Shown: positions 9,253 through 19,529 of the stretch, piece by piece
How the letters are laid out: the number at the start of each line of letters is the position of its first letter
Position numbering within the stretch: position 1 is the first letter of the stretch
Made by a program: the position numbers and the translations under genes
The notes under the pieces: generated by a model
Databases searched by the model: none
Told to the model about the DNA's origin: nothing
Seen by the model: the letters and a program-made list of their open reading frames with translations, nothing else
Assembly: GCA_039105265.1 (NCBI GenBank)
Contig: JAPFFF010000005.1
Location: 806,001-870,000, forward strand
DNA length: 64,000 nt
Direction: 5' to 3'
Source of the DNA: Tritrichomonas musculus
Taxonomy: Eukaryota > Parabasalia > Tritrichomonadida > Tritrichomonadidae

Positions 9253-9981
9253 TTATATTTGCATAAATGGGATTCCAGAGATTTCTCGTTTGAAATAATT
9301 AGAAAAATCAGAAGAAATCATTTTTCTTCCAACAGATTTCATGTAATTCTTCATATATGGACCGAATGAAGCATGATATCTTAAATATTGGTAAGGATAA
9401 GAAACCAGCATACCATTTAAATGAGATAATTGGATCAGTAATTGAGATTGTGCCCATTTATGAATGCTGTTCTTTGGTGCTGAAAGATGAGGAATTATAT
9501 TTCCCATTGATGTTGCGAATCCAATATATCCGAAGACTCTATCGGTAAACCATCTTTCTGCACACCTGAATGACATGCTTTTTGCAATATCCAAATAATT
9601 GTTCTTCTTGTAGTCATTTGTTTTATTTCTCCTAAATTCTCGGATGACTTCGATTGGGTAGTTTATTCCTGTTGCAATTGTTGCACCTAATGATCCGCCG
9701 ACGACGTAGACAACTGCCTGTGATTTATTCTTTGGATCATCTTTAATATCTCTAAATTTTTTGTTGAATCTGGCAAGAGAATTGACTGCAGCTTGATATG
9801 ATATATATGAAATGCCACTTTGAATTGCTGCTAATGACGAATCAACAACATCGAACTTCATTCCACATGGTGTTCCTTGAATTCCTTTGAATAGAGCATC
9901 TGTGACAATGCAACTCATCATTGCTCCAACAAATGAACGATTGAGTGATGCTTGTGGTGCTTTGTTTCCTGTGCTAGACAT
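9253..9981 (-). CDS. Divergent mitochondrial-carrier-family-like protein
   Basis: 242 residues, shorter than the usual 300 or so. The best clue is AVVYVVGGSLGATIATGINYPIEVIREFRR: a small-residue helix running into PIEVIR, close to the carrier signature P-x-[DE]-x-x-[RK]. A weaker repeat is MLVSYPYQYLRYHAS near residue 195, and a possible first repeat is GTPCGMKFDVV near residue 36. Three such repeats would fit a six-helix carrier. In trichomonads such proteins sit in the hydrogenosome membrane and exchange ATP/ADP or metabolites. The substrate cannot be assigned and the signatures are degenerate. An unrelated membrane protein remains possible. The ATG at 9981 follows an Inr-like TCATT by about 20 bases. 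Confidence 0.5.
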   Translation of the reverse strand: MSSTGNKAPQASLNRSFVGAMMSCIVTDALFKGIQGTPCGMKFDVVDSSLAAIQSGISYISYQAAVNSLARFNKKFRDIKDDPKNKSQAVVYVVGGSLGATIATGINYPIEVIREFRRNKTNDYKKNNYLDIAKSMSFRCAERWFTDRVFGYIGFATSMGNIIPHLSAPKNSIHKWAQSQLLIQLSHLNGMLVSYPYQYLRYHASFGPYMKNYMKSVGRKMISSDFSNYFKREISGIPFMQI

Positions 9982-10001
9982 TTCAACTACTTAAATTAAA
10001 A

Positions 10002-10006
10002 AATGA
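10002..10006 (-). promoter_or_regulatory. Inr-like TCATT of the carrier-like gene
   Basis: Minus-strand TCATT 21 bases before the ATG at 9981. Motif match only. Confidence 0.3.
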
Positions 10007-10146
10007 TGTGTAAATTAAAGTCATTTTATTAGAAAAAAAATTGGCAGTTCCTTGAATTTCTATAGAAAAAAAATTGAATTTTCGTGGACAGATCGATTGT
10101 GATTAAATTGAATATATCTAATAATTTTTGTTATAAAAACTATACA

Positions 10147-10626
10147 TTTTCAAAAACTCCATTATGCGCCCACTTTTTCTTATAATATGTTTTTTAACCA
10201 TATCACTTAAATTCAAATTCACGATATTCGTCCACTTTTTGAATTAAATTTATAACACTTATATTTCATTCAATATTGTTATTTTTTAAAGAATTTCTAT
10301 GTTTTTAATAATTGTTTAAAAAATATTCATTTATATTGATTCTATGAATATTTTTTTCTTTCGAATATTAATAATATTTTTGAAAAAATTGATTTTTTTC
10401 TTCATTTTAATACCAAAAAATTACTTTATTAATATATATACTAAAATTAATAAATGACCAAGAACTTTTATATATTTGAAAGAGAATTGGTCATTGATTT
10501 ATTAATTTTTTTAAATAATCAAATTATCACAAAAAGTGGAAACATAATCAAGATTGAAAGGAAAATGTGAAGTGTATAAAATTTTATATCTAATAAAAAG
10601 TGGACGCATAATGAAGTTTTTGAAAA
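10147..10626. repeat. 480-bp foldback (inverted-repeat) element
   Basis: Arms 10147-10178 and 10595-10626 are inverted copies, 30 of 32 bases matching (they contain CATTATGCG and CCACTTTTT). A second, weaker inverted pair lies inside (CCACTTTTT near 10230 against AAAAAGTGG near 10533) with the same centre near 10387. A separate stem, 10445-10461 with 10487-10507, lies in the right half. No coding capacity and no clear target-site duplication. Looks like a MITE or foldback remnant. Confidence 0.6.
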
Positions 10627-10840
10627 CATTCAATTATTCAATAATGTCTTTGTATTTTTCAATTAAAAATCAATTTGAGAATTTTATCAAATTTTCAAAG
10701 AGAAAAAATCAGAAACACACAAACCATTTAAACACAAAAAATAAAAAATTAAATTTATCTTTACCAATAGTTATTTTTTATTAAAAACATTTTATTTTTA
10801 TTGATTAAAATAACCAATATATATTATAAATATTAAATTT

Positions 10841-12403
10841 TCATTCTTTTTCTTTTGTGTAGTCTGCTTCGTTTTGAAGAAGTGGAGTTGAATAGCAATT
10901 GTCGCTCTTAATTGAGCGAACTGAATAAAAATCAGCCTGATTATTTCGAACTAATTCATCTTTTGGTTCTTTGCAAAGTTGGAAGATGAAAGGAATTAAA
11001 GTTATACAGCATGCCAGAAAAGAAAAAATGTTTGCCAATGCGTATGACCACATCATTCGGGCAGGGTTATTTTTATCTGTAAAATATAATATACTTGAGA
11101 AAACAGGAAGCGGGAGCATTTCTGTCAAGAAAGCTAAAATTGTAGAGAGAAGTACTCTTTGCATTCCTTGGAGAAGGGCAGGAACTGTGTATTGAATTGG
11201 ATATAGAGGAGATAGTAAAAAAACAATCGGAATCATTGATTGGCAATTGTCTAAAAAGCTAGGGTCTTTTGACCAAATGGAAGCTATTTGGCGAGGGAAA
11301 AAAACTAAAAGCGCTGAATAAATACTGGCAATTAATATTCCAATCCAAGATGAGTGAAATAAAAGATGAAGAATCCGGTTGTAACGACGCGCTCCATAAG
11401 CATATGATGCTGCAGGCAAGAATCCAATAGCAATTGCGTCATCTGTTCCACAAACTAACTGAAATAATTTTACGATTACACCCCATGCCTGAACAGTCTC
11501 ATCATACTTACCTACGTGAATAGCTGACATGTATAAAAACTTTTGTAGTAAAATCTCTGGGAGTGATGCTGCAAAATATGAGAGAAGAGAGGCTATACCA
11601 ATTTTTAATGCTTTCCAAGTTTCTGAAGAAAACTTTTTGAAAAGCATATTCAATTTTGGTTTGACAGTAAATTTTCCATTAAAAATCATTATAACCAGAA
11701 TCATAGAAACAATAAATTGTGAAATACCAGTAGCTAATGAAGCTCCCCAAATACCGAATTTAAATACCAAGAGGAAAATTGGGCAAAAAACAAACATATT
11801 AATTATTAAAGTTGATGATTGAGCTACACCAAATATGATTGAGTGACCTTCAGATTGAAGCAAACCACATATAGTCATGAATAAAAATGCAAAAAATGAA
11901 CAGGAAGCAGTTGGAATTATATATTGAAAACACATTTTCGATATTTCATCACCTGCTCCAAACCATCGAACAACTGGTTTTGTAATAGGTAAAATAATTG
12001 GAGGCATTAATAAGGAAAGAAAAAATGAAATACGAATAAAGTCCACAAAAACTTGAGCACATTCATCAACTCTGGTTTCACCAAAAAGATAAGAAAGCTG
12101 AATATTAATCGAAGACATTAAATAATCTGCAAAAGCTAGTGGAATAAAATCAATTAAATATATTGCTCCAAAAACTTCAATCCCTTTATCACCAATTCCT
12201 TTTGAAACCCAGTAAAGATTAACCATTCCATAAAGGGCTTGTACTGTTTGTGAAATAAATGGACCAATAGATAAAATAGCAACTGTTAATAATGGTGATA
12301 AACTTCCTAAACGCTTTTCTTCACCGCTAATTTGAATATATTCATTTGGATTTGCTTGTTTCACAGGGAGAGAAAATCTTCTGTTCTTTTTCTCGATTTT
12401 CAT
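10841..12403 (-). CDS. MATE-family multidrug/cation antiporter
   Basis: 520 residues with about twelve hydrophobic helices in two six-helix halves. The N-terminal half contains GPFISQTVQALYGMVNLYWVSKGIGDKGIEVFG, the MATE pattern for helices 1-2. The second half contains QLVCGTDDAIAIGFLPAASYAYGARRYNRILHL, matching the cytosolic loop and helix 8 region (GxxxAxsyxyGAxxxxR). MATE proteins export organic cations or drugs in exchange for H+ or Na+, here probably at the plasma membrane or an endomembrane. The tail after the last helix is polar, ends in a KEKE-type sequence and has no known motif. The substrate is unknown. The ATG at 12403 is followed by the basic stretch IEKKNRRF, a normal cytosolic N terminus. 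Single gene, no operon-like neighbour. Confidence 0.9.
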   Translation of the reverse strand: MKIEKKNRRFSLPVKQANPNEYIQISGEEKRLGSLSPLLTVAILSIGPFISQTVQALYGMVNLYWVSKGIGDKGIEVFGAIYLIDFIPLAFADYLMSSINIQLSYLFGETRVDECAQVFVDFIRISFFLSLLMPPIILPITKPVVRWFGAGDEISKMCFQYIIPTASCSFFAFLFMTICGLLQSEGHSIIFGVAQSSTLIINMFVFCPIFLLVFKFGIWGASLATGISQFIVSMILVIMIFNGKFTVKPKLNMLFKKFSSETWKALKIGIASLLSYFAASLPEILLQKFLYMSAIHVGKYDETVQAWGVIVKLFQLVCGTDDAIAIGFLPAASYAYGARRYNRILHLLFHSSWIGILIASIYSALLVFFPRQIASIWSKDPSFLDNCQSMIPIVFLLSPLYPIQYTVPALLQGMQRVLLSTILAFLTEMLPLPVFSSILYFTDKNNPARMMWSYALANIFSFLACCITLIPFIFQLCKEPKDELVRNNQADFYSVRSIKSDNCYSTPLLQNEADYTKEKE

Positions 12404-12861
12404 ATTTTTTTTGATTGAACTTTTTCAGTAGAAAAAAATCGTATATTTATTGAAATTTGAATATCATTATTAAAATTTTAGTTTGTCATAAATGCTCTTT
12501 ATCTTAAAATATATTAAATAAATTCATGAAATAAATTTGCTAATTGAATTAAAATTTAAAAATTAATATAAATATTATAAATATAAACAAATTTGCTCAA
12601 AAAAATTTTAAAAACATTTATCGAAATAAATCCTTCTTTTTGCATTTGGAATAGCCACACTTTCCAATTATACTTATAGTTTATAAACTTATTTATGTAA
12701 AATTACCTTAAAATTTTCATTAAATAGAGATAAATATTGTAATTTAGGATCAAAAGTACCTGTCTCCAAAATATTTTTTATTATTATTATTATTTAAATT
12801 ATTTTAATACCAATTCATTTTCAGATGATTTAAATTCTGAAATGAGATAAAAATTTTAAAT
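12404..12861. other. Divergent AT-rich spacer (MATE / Rictor)
   Basis: Upstream regions of the two divergent genes; simple TTATTATTATTATT near 12778. No gene seen. Confidence 0.5.
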
Positions 12862-12870
12862 TCACTTTCT
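12862..12870 (+). promoter_or_regulatory. Inr-like TCACTTTCT of the Rictor-like gene
   Basis: Fits TCAYTWY, 33 bases before the ATG at 12895. Motif match only. Confidence 0.4.
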
Positions 12871-12894
12871 GAACTTCAATTCAAAAATCTTGAG

Positions 12895-15800
12895 ATGTGT
12901 GAATCAGAAATAACAGTTGCTTTAAAAGAATTAATAGATTCAAATGCTCGTCTTCAACTTGTTAACAAAGTTTTAAAATCCATTGAACTCTCTCTTAATA
13001 ATATCGAAATAACAGCACTTGATCTAGATAAAATAGCACCATCTCTTCATTACATTTACACTTTACAAAATAGCGCAATTCGATCTTCAGTTCTACGCGT
13101 ATGCAGTTTGATTGAAACTATTTCTCCTGATTCAATTACCGAAAAATATTATTTTGATTATTTAATAGCATCATCGATTTGTCAAAAACCGCCCGATCCA
13201 ATACCAAAAGTCGACGAAGAAAAAGTTGCCGCGTTTAGTTATGTTTCAATTTTGCTTAAATATCGACGTTCATTGCCAACATCTATTTTACGGGCACTTG
13301 TATCACTTTACAACGTTCCAATTATAGCATGGTCCGGTCCTTTCAAAAAATTAATTTCCAGTATTTTAGGAGAAGCCTCATTAACTTGTTCTAATGTATC
13401 TGAAGTTCCTGAAATTGCCCAAATATTTGTTGATATACTTGTTTCTACAGGATCAAATTTAATATCTTCACTTTTAACTTACTCTATTGAAAACAAACTT
13501 TCGCTTGTTAGAGAAAATCGGTTTTTATCTCCTCTTTTATCTCCATTTGCGCAGCTTGAGCCATCAGAAAAACTTTCTAATGCAAGAAAAGCGTTATCAT
13601 CTTTTTTACGAACATGGACAGGTTTCCTTTATTACGGAGTTCAAAGTGGAGCAATATCAGATTTGATTAGGTGCCTTCCTCACGAGACAGATGCAGTTAT
13701 AACAATATTTCGTGATCTTTTAAAACTTTCCGGTACAATTGAAGCAGTTACCGACGGATATAGCGGACTTTTTCTATCAATATTATTAAAGCTTGACTTG
13801 ATTGAGAAATTAAATCAACTTGCATCAACAAAAACATCAGCAGCTCTTTTTTTAAATGAGCTTTTACCATTTACGAATCATCAAGGACTAAAATCCAATG
13901 ATATTATTGCTAATAAGCGAGCAATTACCAATATTGCTTCTGTAAATGTTTCCAATGCACTTCTCTTTGATCTAGCCCAAACCATGTGTCATGAAAAACA
14001 AGTAACCTCAATCAATAATTTCACGTTAGATCCCGATCCCAAACTTTGGGAATGGACGCAAATACTCATTTTATTAACAGTAGTCCTACCACACAATGAA
14101 TCGGAAGCCAATTCGCCATCTGCCCGCAATTTCTACAAAATCTTATTTAATTATTACAGCGGACCATTTCTTACGCAAGACCAAGACAGCAAAGACTCTG
14201 TTAAAGATTTCTTTTCTCGAAATCAAAGCACAGCCATGGTAGAGCCACTTTTTGCGCTAATCCATCTTCTTATGAATAAAAGTTGGGGCTCTCAAATCAT
14301 TGAGTCCAGCGTCTCAATGAAGAAGGCCATGCTGCAGGTATTGAACACACTTTGTGAAAACGTCGTCATCGACGCCGATTCCCCACAATGGGCACTTTTC
14401 CGCAGTGTGACAACCTTGATGAGCGAAGGAAACGGAATCTCGATCCTCTCGCACTGGGGCTTCCACGACATTCTCACGATTCTTGGCTGTAAGTGCACGA
14501 ATCCCACTTTATGTGAGAATATCCTTGAGACGATGAAACTTTATCCTGAGGCAGATTTATCGATACCGATTTTCCTTCAATTTCTATCGTCTCCGATAGC
14601 GGAAGTTCACAAAATTGCGATCAATGATTTGAGAAGGAAACGGACAACCACTCCGAACTTTTTGTTATGCGGACTTCGCGGTCTCATCATGCCGCACGTT
14701 AAAGATTTGTGTGCTACAAATTCAGAGCAAAAACTGCCAATTGCATTGAATTTACTGGGCGAGATTATATCAACAGACGACCAATCTCTCTTAACGGTCG
14801 CCACAGATAAGCAGCTGCATGAAATGCTCAGCCAGAGCGAGCACTTCATATACTCGATGCTCCTCTCTAAGGAGGAGGGCCTTCAGTACTGCCCGTCGAT
14901 CGACAACGAGATCGAGTGGTGGATGAAAGAGGATGGCGGAAACTTTTTGTATCTAACCGTTTTTGACAAGGCGGTTGAGTCCACTTTTTCAGGCACACTT
15001 GAATCAACCGCCGAACGTGAACCGTCAATATTTGACCATAACGGTTTGGCTCCAATTCCACCGCACTTGTTCGGCCAATTATCCCGTACAAAAGTGGGAC
15101 TAGAAAAGCTCACAAAAGTTGTCCCGTCACTCGTCGAACAGCTTCAATCTGAAAATTCATCAAATGAAGAGAAAAGAGCAGCTATGTTCGCTCTCGCTCA
15201 CTTCGCTTCTGTCCCAGCAACATCAAGCGTGATTGAAGAATATGACATTGCAGAGAAAATGATCAATGCGGCGGTTAAATCGAGCTCTTACGTATTAAAA
15301 GGTACGTTAATAACGGTTTTGTCACTTTTTACACAAACCAGTTACTTCTCTTCTGTCATCCAAAGGCACAACTGGCAACTTTACGTCTTCGGAAACCATC
15401 ACTGCGTCATCCCTTGCCAGCCAGAATGTCTTTTTAATGAGAGTGAAGCTCAAATTGAATTGAACACATCACAAGGGAAGTTGCCTAAAAAAGAAACTGA
15501 AAATAATATCTACCTTCAAATGAGAGACGTAGAAATGAAATTATCGAGACACCAAGAAGTAATTGCGCTATTGAAGCAACTCGCTAACGCATTACTTGTC
15601 AAAACCGCTAGACAAAAGCTGGCAGAAATTTTTCATACCCCTAAAAAGGACATTGAATTGGCTCTTTACGCTCACAAATTAATGAGCAATTTCGCTTTCT
15701 CAGCCGACTCAAGACAGTTCATTTACTTCCTGTTTAGAACAGTGCCGTTGATGGATTCGGTCGATTTTAATGCTTCGCCTAAAACGATGGCGACCGTTTA

Positions 15801-16041
15801 CGCTAAATTGAATCAACTTGAAAAGGATAAAAATGCTCTCACTACTGCTTTTAAGGATATTCACATCCCTTTGAAAAGCCCTTCACAGATGCACGAGTTG
15901 GCTAAGTTTCCTTTCCCTGAGGCTTACATGTCTGATACTGATTTTCAGAAAACTACAAATATGTCAAAACAAGATTTTTATCAACTTGGAGAAGAGGAGC
16001 AAGCATCAATTAGACAGAAAATTGTTTCTACTTCTTCGTAA
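12895..16041 (+). CDS. Rictor/Pianissimo-like TORC2 subunit
   Basis: 1048 residues of predicted HEAT/ARM-type helices. The N-terminal half has ILRALVSLYNVPIIAWSGPFKKLISSI and a later PLLSPFAQLEP, like the Rictor N-terminal domain (ILRAL...xWxGGxxxLL...LLAPF). Near residue 770 it has EKRAAMFALAHFASVPATSS, then VLKGTLITVLSLFTQT and a trailing HNW. This matches the Rictor V domain (AALWALGxIgS...RGTxFxxLxLIsxT...GW). Rictor is the defining scaffold of TORC2, which controls AGC kinases and the cytoskeleton. Animal Rictors are about 1700 residues; this one lacks the long disordered C-terminal part, as in other protists. GC content rises sharply at about 14.28-15.2 kb inside the gene. An assignment to another HEAT scaffold is less likely because both Rictor blocks occur in the right order. 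Confidence 0.75.
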   Translation: MCESEITVALKELIDSNARLQLVNKVLKSIELSLNNIEITALDLDKIAPSLHYIYTLQNSAIRSSVLRVCSLIETISPDSITEKYYFDYLIASSICQKPPDPIPKVDEEKVAAFSYVSILLKYRRSLPTSILRALVSLYNVPIIAWSGPFKKLISSILGEASLTCSNVSEVPEIAQIFVDILVSTGSNLISSLLTYSIENKLSLVRENRFLSPLLSPFAQLEPSEKLSNARKALSSFLRTWTGFLYYGVQSGAISDLIRCLPHETDAVITIFRDLLKLSGTIEAVTDGYSGLFLSILLKLDLIEKLNQLASTKTSAALFLNELLPFTNHQGLKSNDIIANKRAITNIASVNVSNALLFDLAQTMCHEKQVTSINNFTLDPDPKLWEWTQILILLTVVLPHNESEANSPSARNFYKILFNYYSGPFLTQDQDSKDSVKDFFSRNQSTAMVEPLFALIHLLMNKSWGSQIIESSVSMKKAMLQVLNTLCENVVIDADSPQWALFRSVTTLMSEGNGISILSHWGFHDILTILGCKCTNPTLCENILETMKLYPEADLSIPIFLQFLSSPIAEVHKIAINDLRRKRTTTPNFLLCGLRGLIMPHVKDLCATNSEQKLPIALNLLGEIISTDDQSLLTVATDKQLHEMLSQSEHFIYSMLLSKEEGLQYCPSIDNEIEWWMKEDGGNFLYLTVFDKAVESTFSGTLESTAEREPSIFDHNGLAPIPPHLFGQLSRTKVGLEKLTKVVPSLVEQLQSENSSNEEKRAAMFALAHFASVPATSSVIEEYDIAEKMINAAVKSSSYVLKGTLITVLSLFTQTSYFSSVIQRHNWQLYVFGNHHCVIPCQPECLFNESEAQIELNTSQGKLPKKETENNIYLQMRDVEMKLSRHQEVIALLKQLANALLVKTARQKLAEIFHTPKKDIELALYAHKLMSNFAFSADSRQFIYFLFRTVPLMDSVDFNASPKTMATVYAKLNQLEKDKNALTTAFKDIHIPLKSPSQMHELAKFPFPEAYMSDTDFQKTTNMSKQDFYQLGEEEQASIRQKIVSTSS

Positions 16042-17551
16042 ATATTATTTATATTTGTTTTTTAATAAAATAATTAAAATCTTTTTAATAAAAAAATATT
16101 TTTTATTAATAAGTTGAATATATGCACTAAAAGATGAAAAAAATGTGCTCTAATCTCGAACCATATAAATAACCTACAAAGAATAAGGGAGTTACAAAAA
16201 AATAATTGCTTATCTAATTTATATTAATCCACAACAATACTATTGTCTTCATTATTTTTATCTGAATAATGTAAGAAATATTTATATGAACAATTTATTA
16301 TATTTATCGAAAATTATGATTTCATGTTTTTATTGAATAATGCATTCTATAATTTCTATACTCCAAATTATTAATAATAAGATTAATATTTTCAATTAAC
16401 TTTACTGATAATTTATGAAATTAATAATTTATACCTAATTTTTTAATTATCAAGTTAAATATAGTTTAATGGAATGCATTTATTGAAACATTTACGAAAT
16501 AACTTGTTTATCTAATCTTATATAAATATAAATTTAGATTAATGAAAATAAATAAGTTTTATATAAGAAATACTTAATTAGCGTGATTTTTAATGCTTGT
16601 TTATTGAACTCATTTTAAATTATTTAGAATTTGAAAATAGATTTTGACAAAACAAATTAAATAATTTCTACAATATTTTCAATTGAGATTATTTGATTAT
16701 ATACAGAATTAGAGTTCCATTTTTCAATAAAATCACAAATTTTGTTAAGATAGGTTTTTTTTCATCATTCAATTTTGAATCTTAAAGCAATATCACTTGA
16801 ATTTTTACAGAGAGAATAATGTACTTTATTTGTAATTTTTGATTTATTTGATTCTTTTTCAAGACAAATTCACGTTATAAATGATTAATGAAACAAAATA
16901 CAAATAACTTTATTTGAATATCACTTATTCATTATTATCCAAAATATTGAAGAATAACATCTTTTATTACATAGAAAATCATATAATAAATCTGATTAAA
17001 ACATAATTTCTTAAATATAATTAAAAAATATATCATTAAATTGGTGATTTTTTGAATAGTAGGATATGATAAATATAGTTAATACAATATAAAAATATGC
17101 TTGAAATCTCGTATATTTTCTCCCAAATTATTTCATAAAAAAATTTTTATCACTTAATAATTATGAATCTTCTAAAAATACAAATATTTTAAAATATCAA
17201 AAATCGTTTTTATGCTATAAGAACCCTTATTTTATTAAAAAAATTTTTTGTGATGATTGGTTTTTGAGCTTCCAGTTTTCCGATTTAATTTATTCTTATA
17301 GAAAAGATAAAAATTGAATGAATTGGTTTTTATCATTTGAATTGAATTATAAATTTTTAATAACAAAAGAAATTTTGAGGTTCCGAAGTATTTTTTAATC
17401 ACATTTACTATTATTTTGCATTGGGAGAGAAAATAGATACTAAAAAAATATATATAAAATATAAATATAAAAACTCCTTTTATGAAAAAAAGTTGAACCA
17501 TCTTCTTTCAATTTATTTCTCAAACGGAGAAAACATTTATATACAAATAAA
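16042..17551. other. 1.5-kb very AT-rich spacer
   Basis: Only low-complexity A/T sequence on both strands. An 88-codon minus-strand frame at 17235-17501 is Phe/Ile/Lys-rich and not convincing. No RNA gene or transposon end recognised. Confidence 0.5.
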
Positions 17552-18076
17552 ATGAGCTGTATTCCTCAGAATTTATTTACAAATGACTTGCAGATTAGTG
17601 CAGCTAGGAAAAGGCAAAAGTTCACTCCTCAAGAAGATGACAAATTGAAGTATTTAATTTCAGAAAATGGCACTCATAATTGGAATATAATTTCTCAAGA
17701 AATGCCAGGAAGAAGTGCTAAACAATGCCGTGATAGATATTGTAACTACTTATCAGCACCTCATAGTAATTTGCCTTGGAGAACAGAAGAAGATCAGATA
17801 TTATTATCTTTATTATCTGTGATTGGAACAAAATGGGTTGAAATCTCACGATATCTTCCCGGTCGTTCAGGCCCAAATGTTAAAAACAGATGGTACAAAC
17901 ATTTAAATAAAATATATTCTTATCAGCCAAATGAAGATATCAACAATAATATCATTGATATCAAAAAAGAAACAAATGATCAATTGATAAATAGTAATGA
18001 TGATGACAACAAAAATGAAATAGATCCTTATGACAAATTAATAATGCAATACAGCATTTCTGCTTTATTGATATAA
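17552..18076 (+). CDS. Two-repeat Myb-like DNA-binding protein
   Basis: 174 residues. Repeat 1 (about 20-70): FTPQEDDKLKYLI...NWNIISQEMPGRSAKQCRDRYCNYL, with the first and third tryptophans replaced by Phe and Tyr. Repeat 2 (about 71-122): PWRTEEDQILLSLL...KWVEISRYLPGRSGPNVKNRWYKHL, with all three Trp. This is the small R2R3-type found in large numbers in trichomonads, where Myb proteins such as those controlling the Trichomonas ap65-1 gene act as transcription regulators. The C-terminal 50 residues are Asn/Asp-rich and unstructured. Nuclear role inferred. Target genes unknown. Stand-alone gene between two long spacers. Confidence 0.9.
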   Translation: MSCIPQNLFTNDLQISAARKRQKFTPQEDDKLKYLISENGTHNWNIISQEMPGRSAKQCRDRYCNYLSAPHSNLPWRTEEDQILLSLLSVIGTKWVEISRYLPGRSGPNVKNRWYKHLNKIYSYQPNEDINNNIIDIKKETNDQLINSNDDDNKNEIDPYDKLIMQYSISALLI

Positions 18077-19288
18077 TAGTATTAGTGTAATTCTTTCTCT
18101 TTTCAAAACAAATAATCCAAAAAAAAAGTCTTGTAATTCATAAAAAAAAAAAAATTGTTTTCAATTTCATTGAAAATATTCAATTTGCTTACCTTTAAGC
18201 AATCATAAAATACCATATTTAATCGATATTAGCGATTGCACAATTTATTATGAAAAAAAATTAATACTTTGTAACTGATTAATTATTAAAAACCATTTTA
18301 TATGTTATAAAATACTCAATACTTCATAAATAATTTAAAACATCTTTGAAATTTCTATTTTTTTAAAGTGGGAGTCCCCCCTTAAAAAAAGCATTATTTT
18401 TTTTATCACCACTTGCCTTTATGTTTTGTAACATTTTCCATTTTCAAATCATTTTTTTTTTTTTTTTTTTAATGAGCCGAATAAATTTTTTTTTGTAACA
18501 TTTTCAATTTACAGACCAGCATTTTTAAATCAACAAAAGCTGGTTTCCATTCAATTAAAGAATCATAAAAAAGCAGTTTTTACTAATATATAACATTATA
18601 GAGCATAGAAAGAGTTCATAAAATGGTCTCGGTAAGAAAACTTCCTTTTAAATAAAGAAAACCAGAATCATTCTTTTCTTTAACTTTTCGGTTAATAGAT
18701 TAGAAATAGTAGTGATTCATCATTGCATAAATGTTTCTTCATCTATATCACTAGATGCATCAAGAAATTCAAAGCTCTCAATTGAATTCAATATGAATAT
18801 AATAAAAGCTTTTATTCAATATTTTTCAATACATCCACAAAATGAAAAAATTACCTTTTTAAGTCTACTTTTCCCCAGAATAAATTTATCAAGCAGGTAA
18901 TGAAACAATACTTGATTTCAATCTAATGATATGTAACTATTCATGCGATTCATATCAAAATATTAAAATGATCATGAAAAATTTAAAAATTCATTCCATT
19001 CTAGTTCAATATTTTAATCTACAGTCTGTTCAAATGTATTGAAATATCTTAGAAACATTTGTAATGAAAATATTTGTATTAGAAATTCAGTTCTTTTCAA
19101 AATGGCGCTTGAATTCAATTAGAAATAAATATATTGGCTTCAAAATACTGATCTACATAGTTGCTTATTATTTTGTTTTCTTCATTCAAAATTTATATGA
19201 AACCGTTTTATATGACGGTTTAGTAGACCACTTTTTCAAAGCCTTTCTACTTTTGTGATAATTGAAAAAGTGAATTTATCAATTAAGT
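18077..19288. other. AT-rich spacer with hairpin
   Basis: A T-run/G-run/C-run/A-run structure at about 18359-18394 forms an imperfect hairpin, and CCAGC...GCTGG pairs near 18513-18543. Short frames (62 codons at 18712, 64 at 19064) lack recognisable motifs. A decayed gene cannot be excluded. Confidence 0.4.
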
Positions 19289-19369
19289 ATTTAAGGGCAT
19301 AGTGGGTTATTGAACTTTTTCAATGAATAAACTATTCAAAAAATAGAAAAGCCAACTATGCCCTTAAAT
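19289..19369. repeat. 81-bp hairpin element with 15-bp perfect arms
   Basis: ATTTAAGGGCATAGT at 19289-19303 is exactly inverted at 19355-19369. The TTAAGGGC core recurs at the ends of the element at 36689-37006. No target duplication seen. Confidence 0.6.
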
Positions 19370-19529
19370 GCACTCAGACCTTCATTATTGTGCTAAATTC
19401 TTATTATCTTTGGATTTTAATTGCCAAATCAATTAGTCCCGAGATTTTCCTTGAGTCCAGAATAATTTATATTCTATATTTAAGTAAAATTTGCAGCATC
19501 GAAAACTTGTTTACTGAATTAAATAGAAT

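Noticed and set aside
9253-9981. Tim17/22/23-family import protein
   Set aside because: The GGSLGATIATG segment hints at it, but the following PIEVIR signature and the second P-x4-R repeat fit a carrier better.
10147-10626. Foldback element as a typical TIR transposon
   Set aside because: No target-site duplication found and no coding capacity; kept only as a repeat.
17235-17501. 88-codon minus-strand frame
   Set aside because: Phe/Ile/Lys/Tyr low complexity as expected from random A/T-rich DNA.
18712-19258. Short frames with residues like IHPQNEKITFLSLLFPRI as an ankyrin-type gene
   Set aside because: Fragmentary, A/T-driven, no repeat structure or start context; at most a relic.
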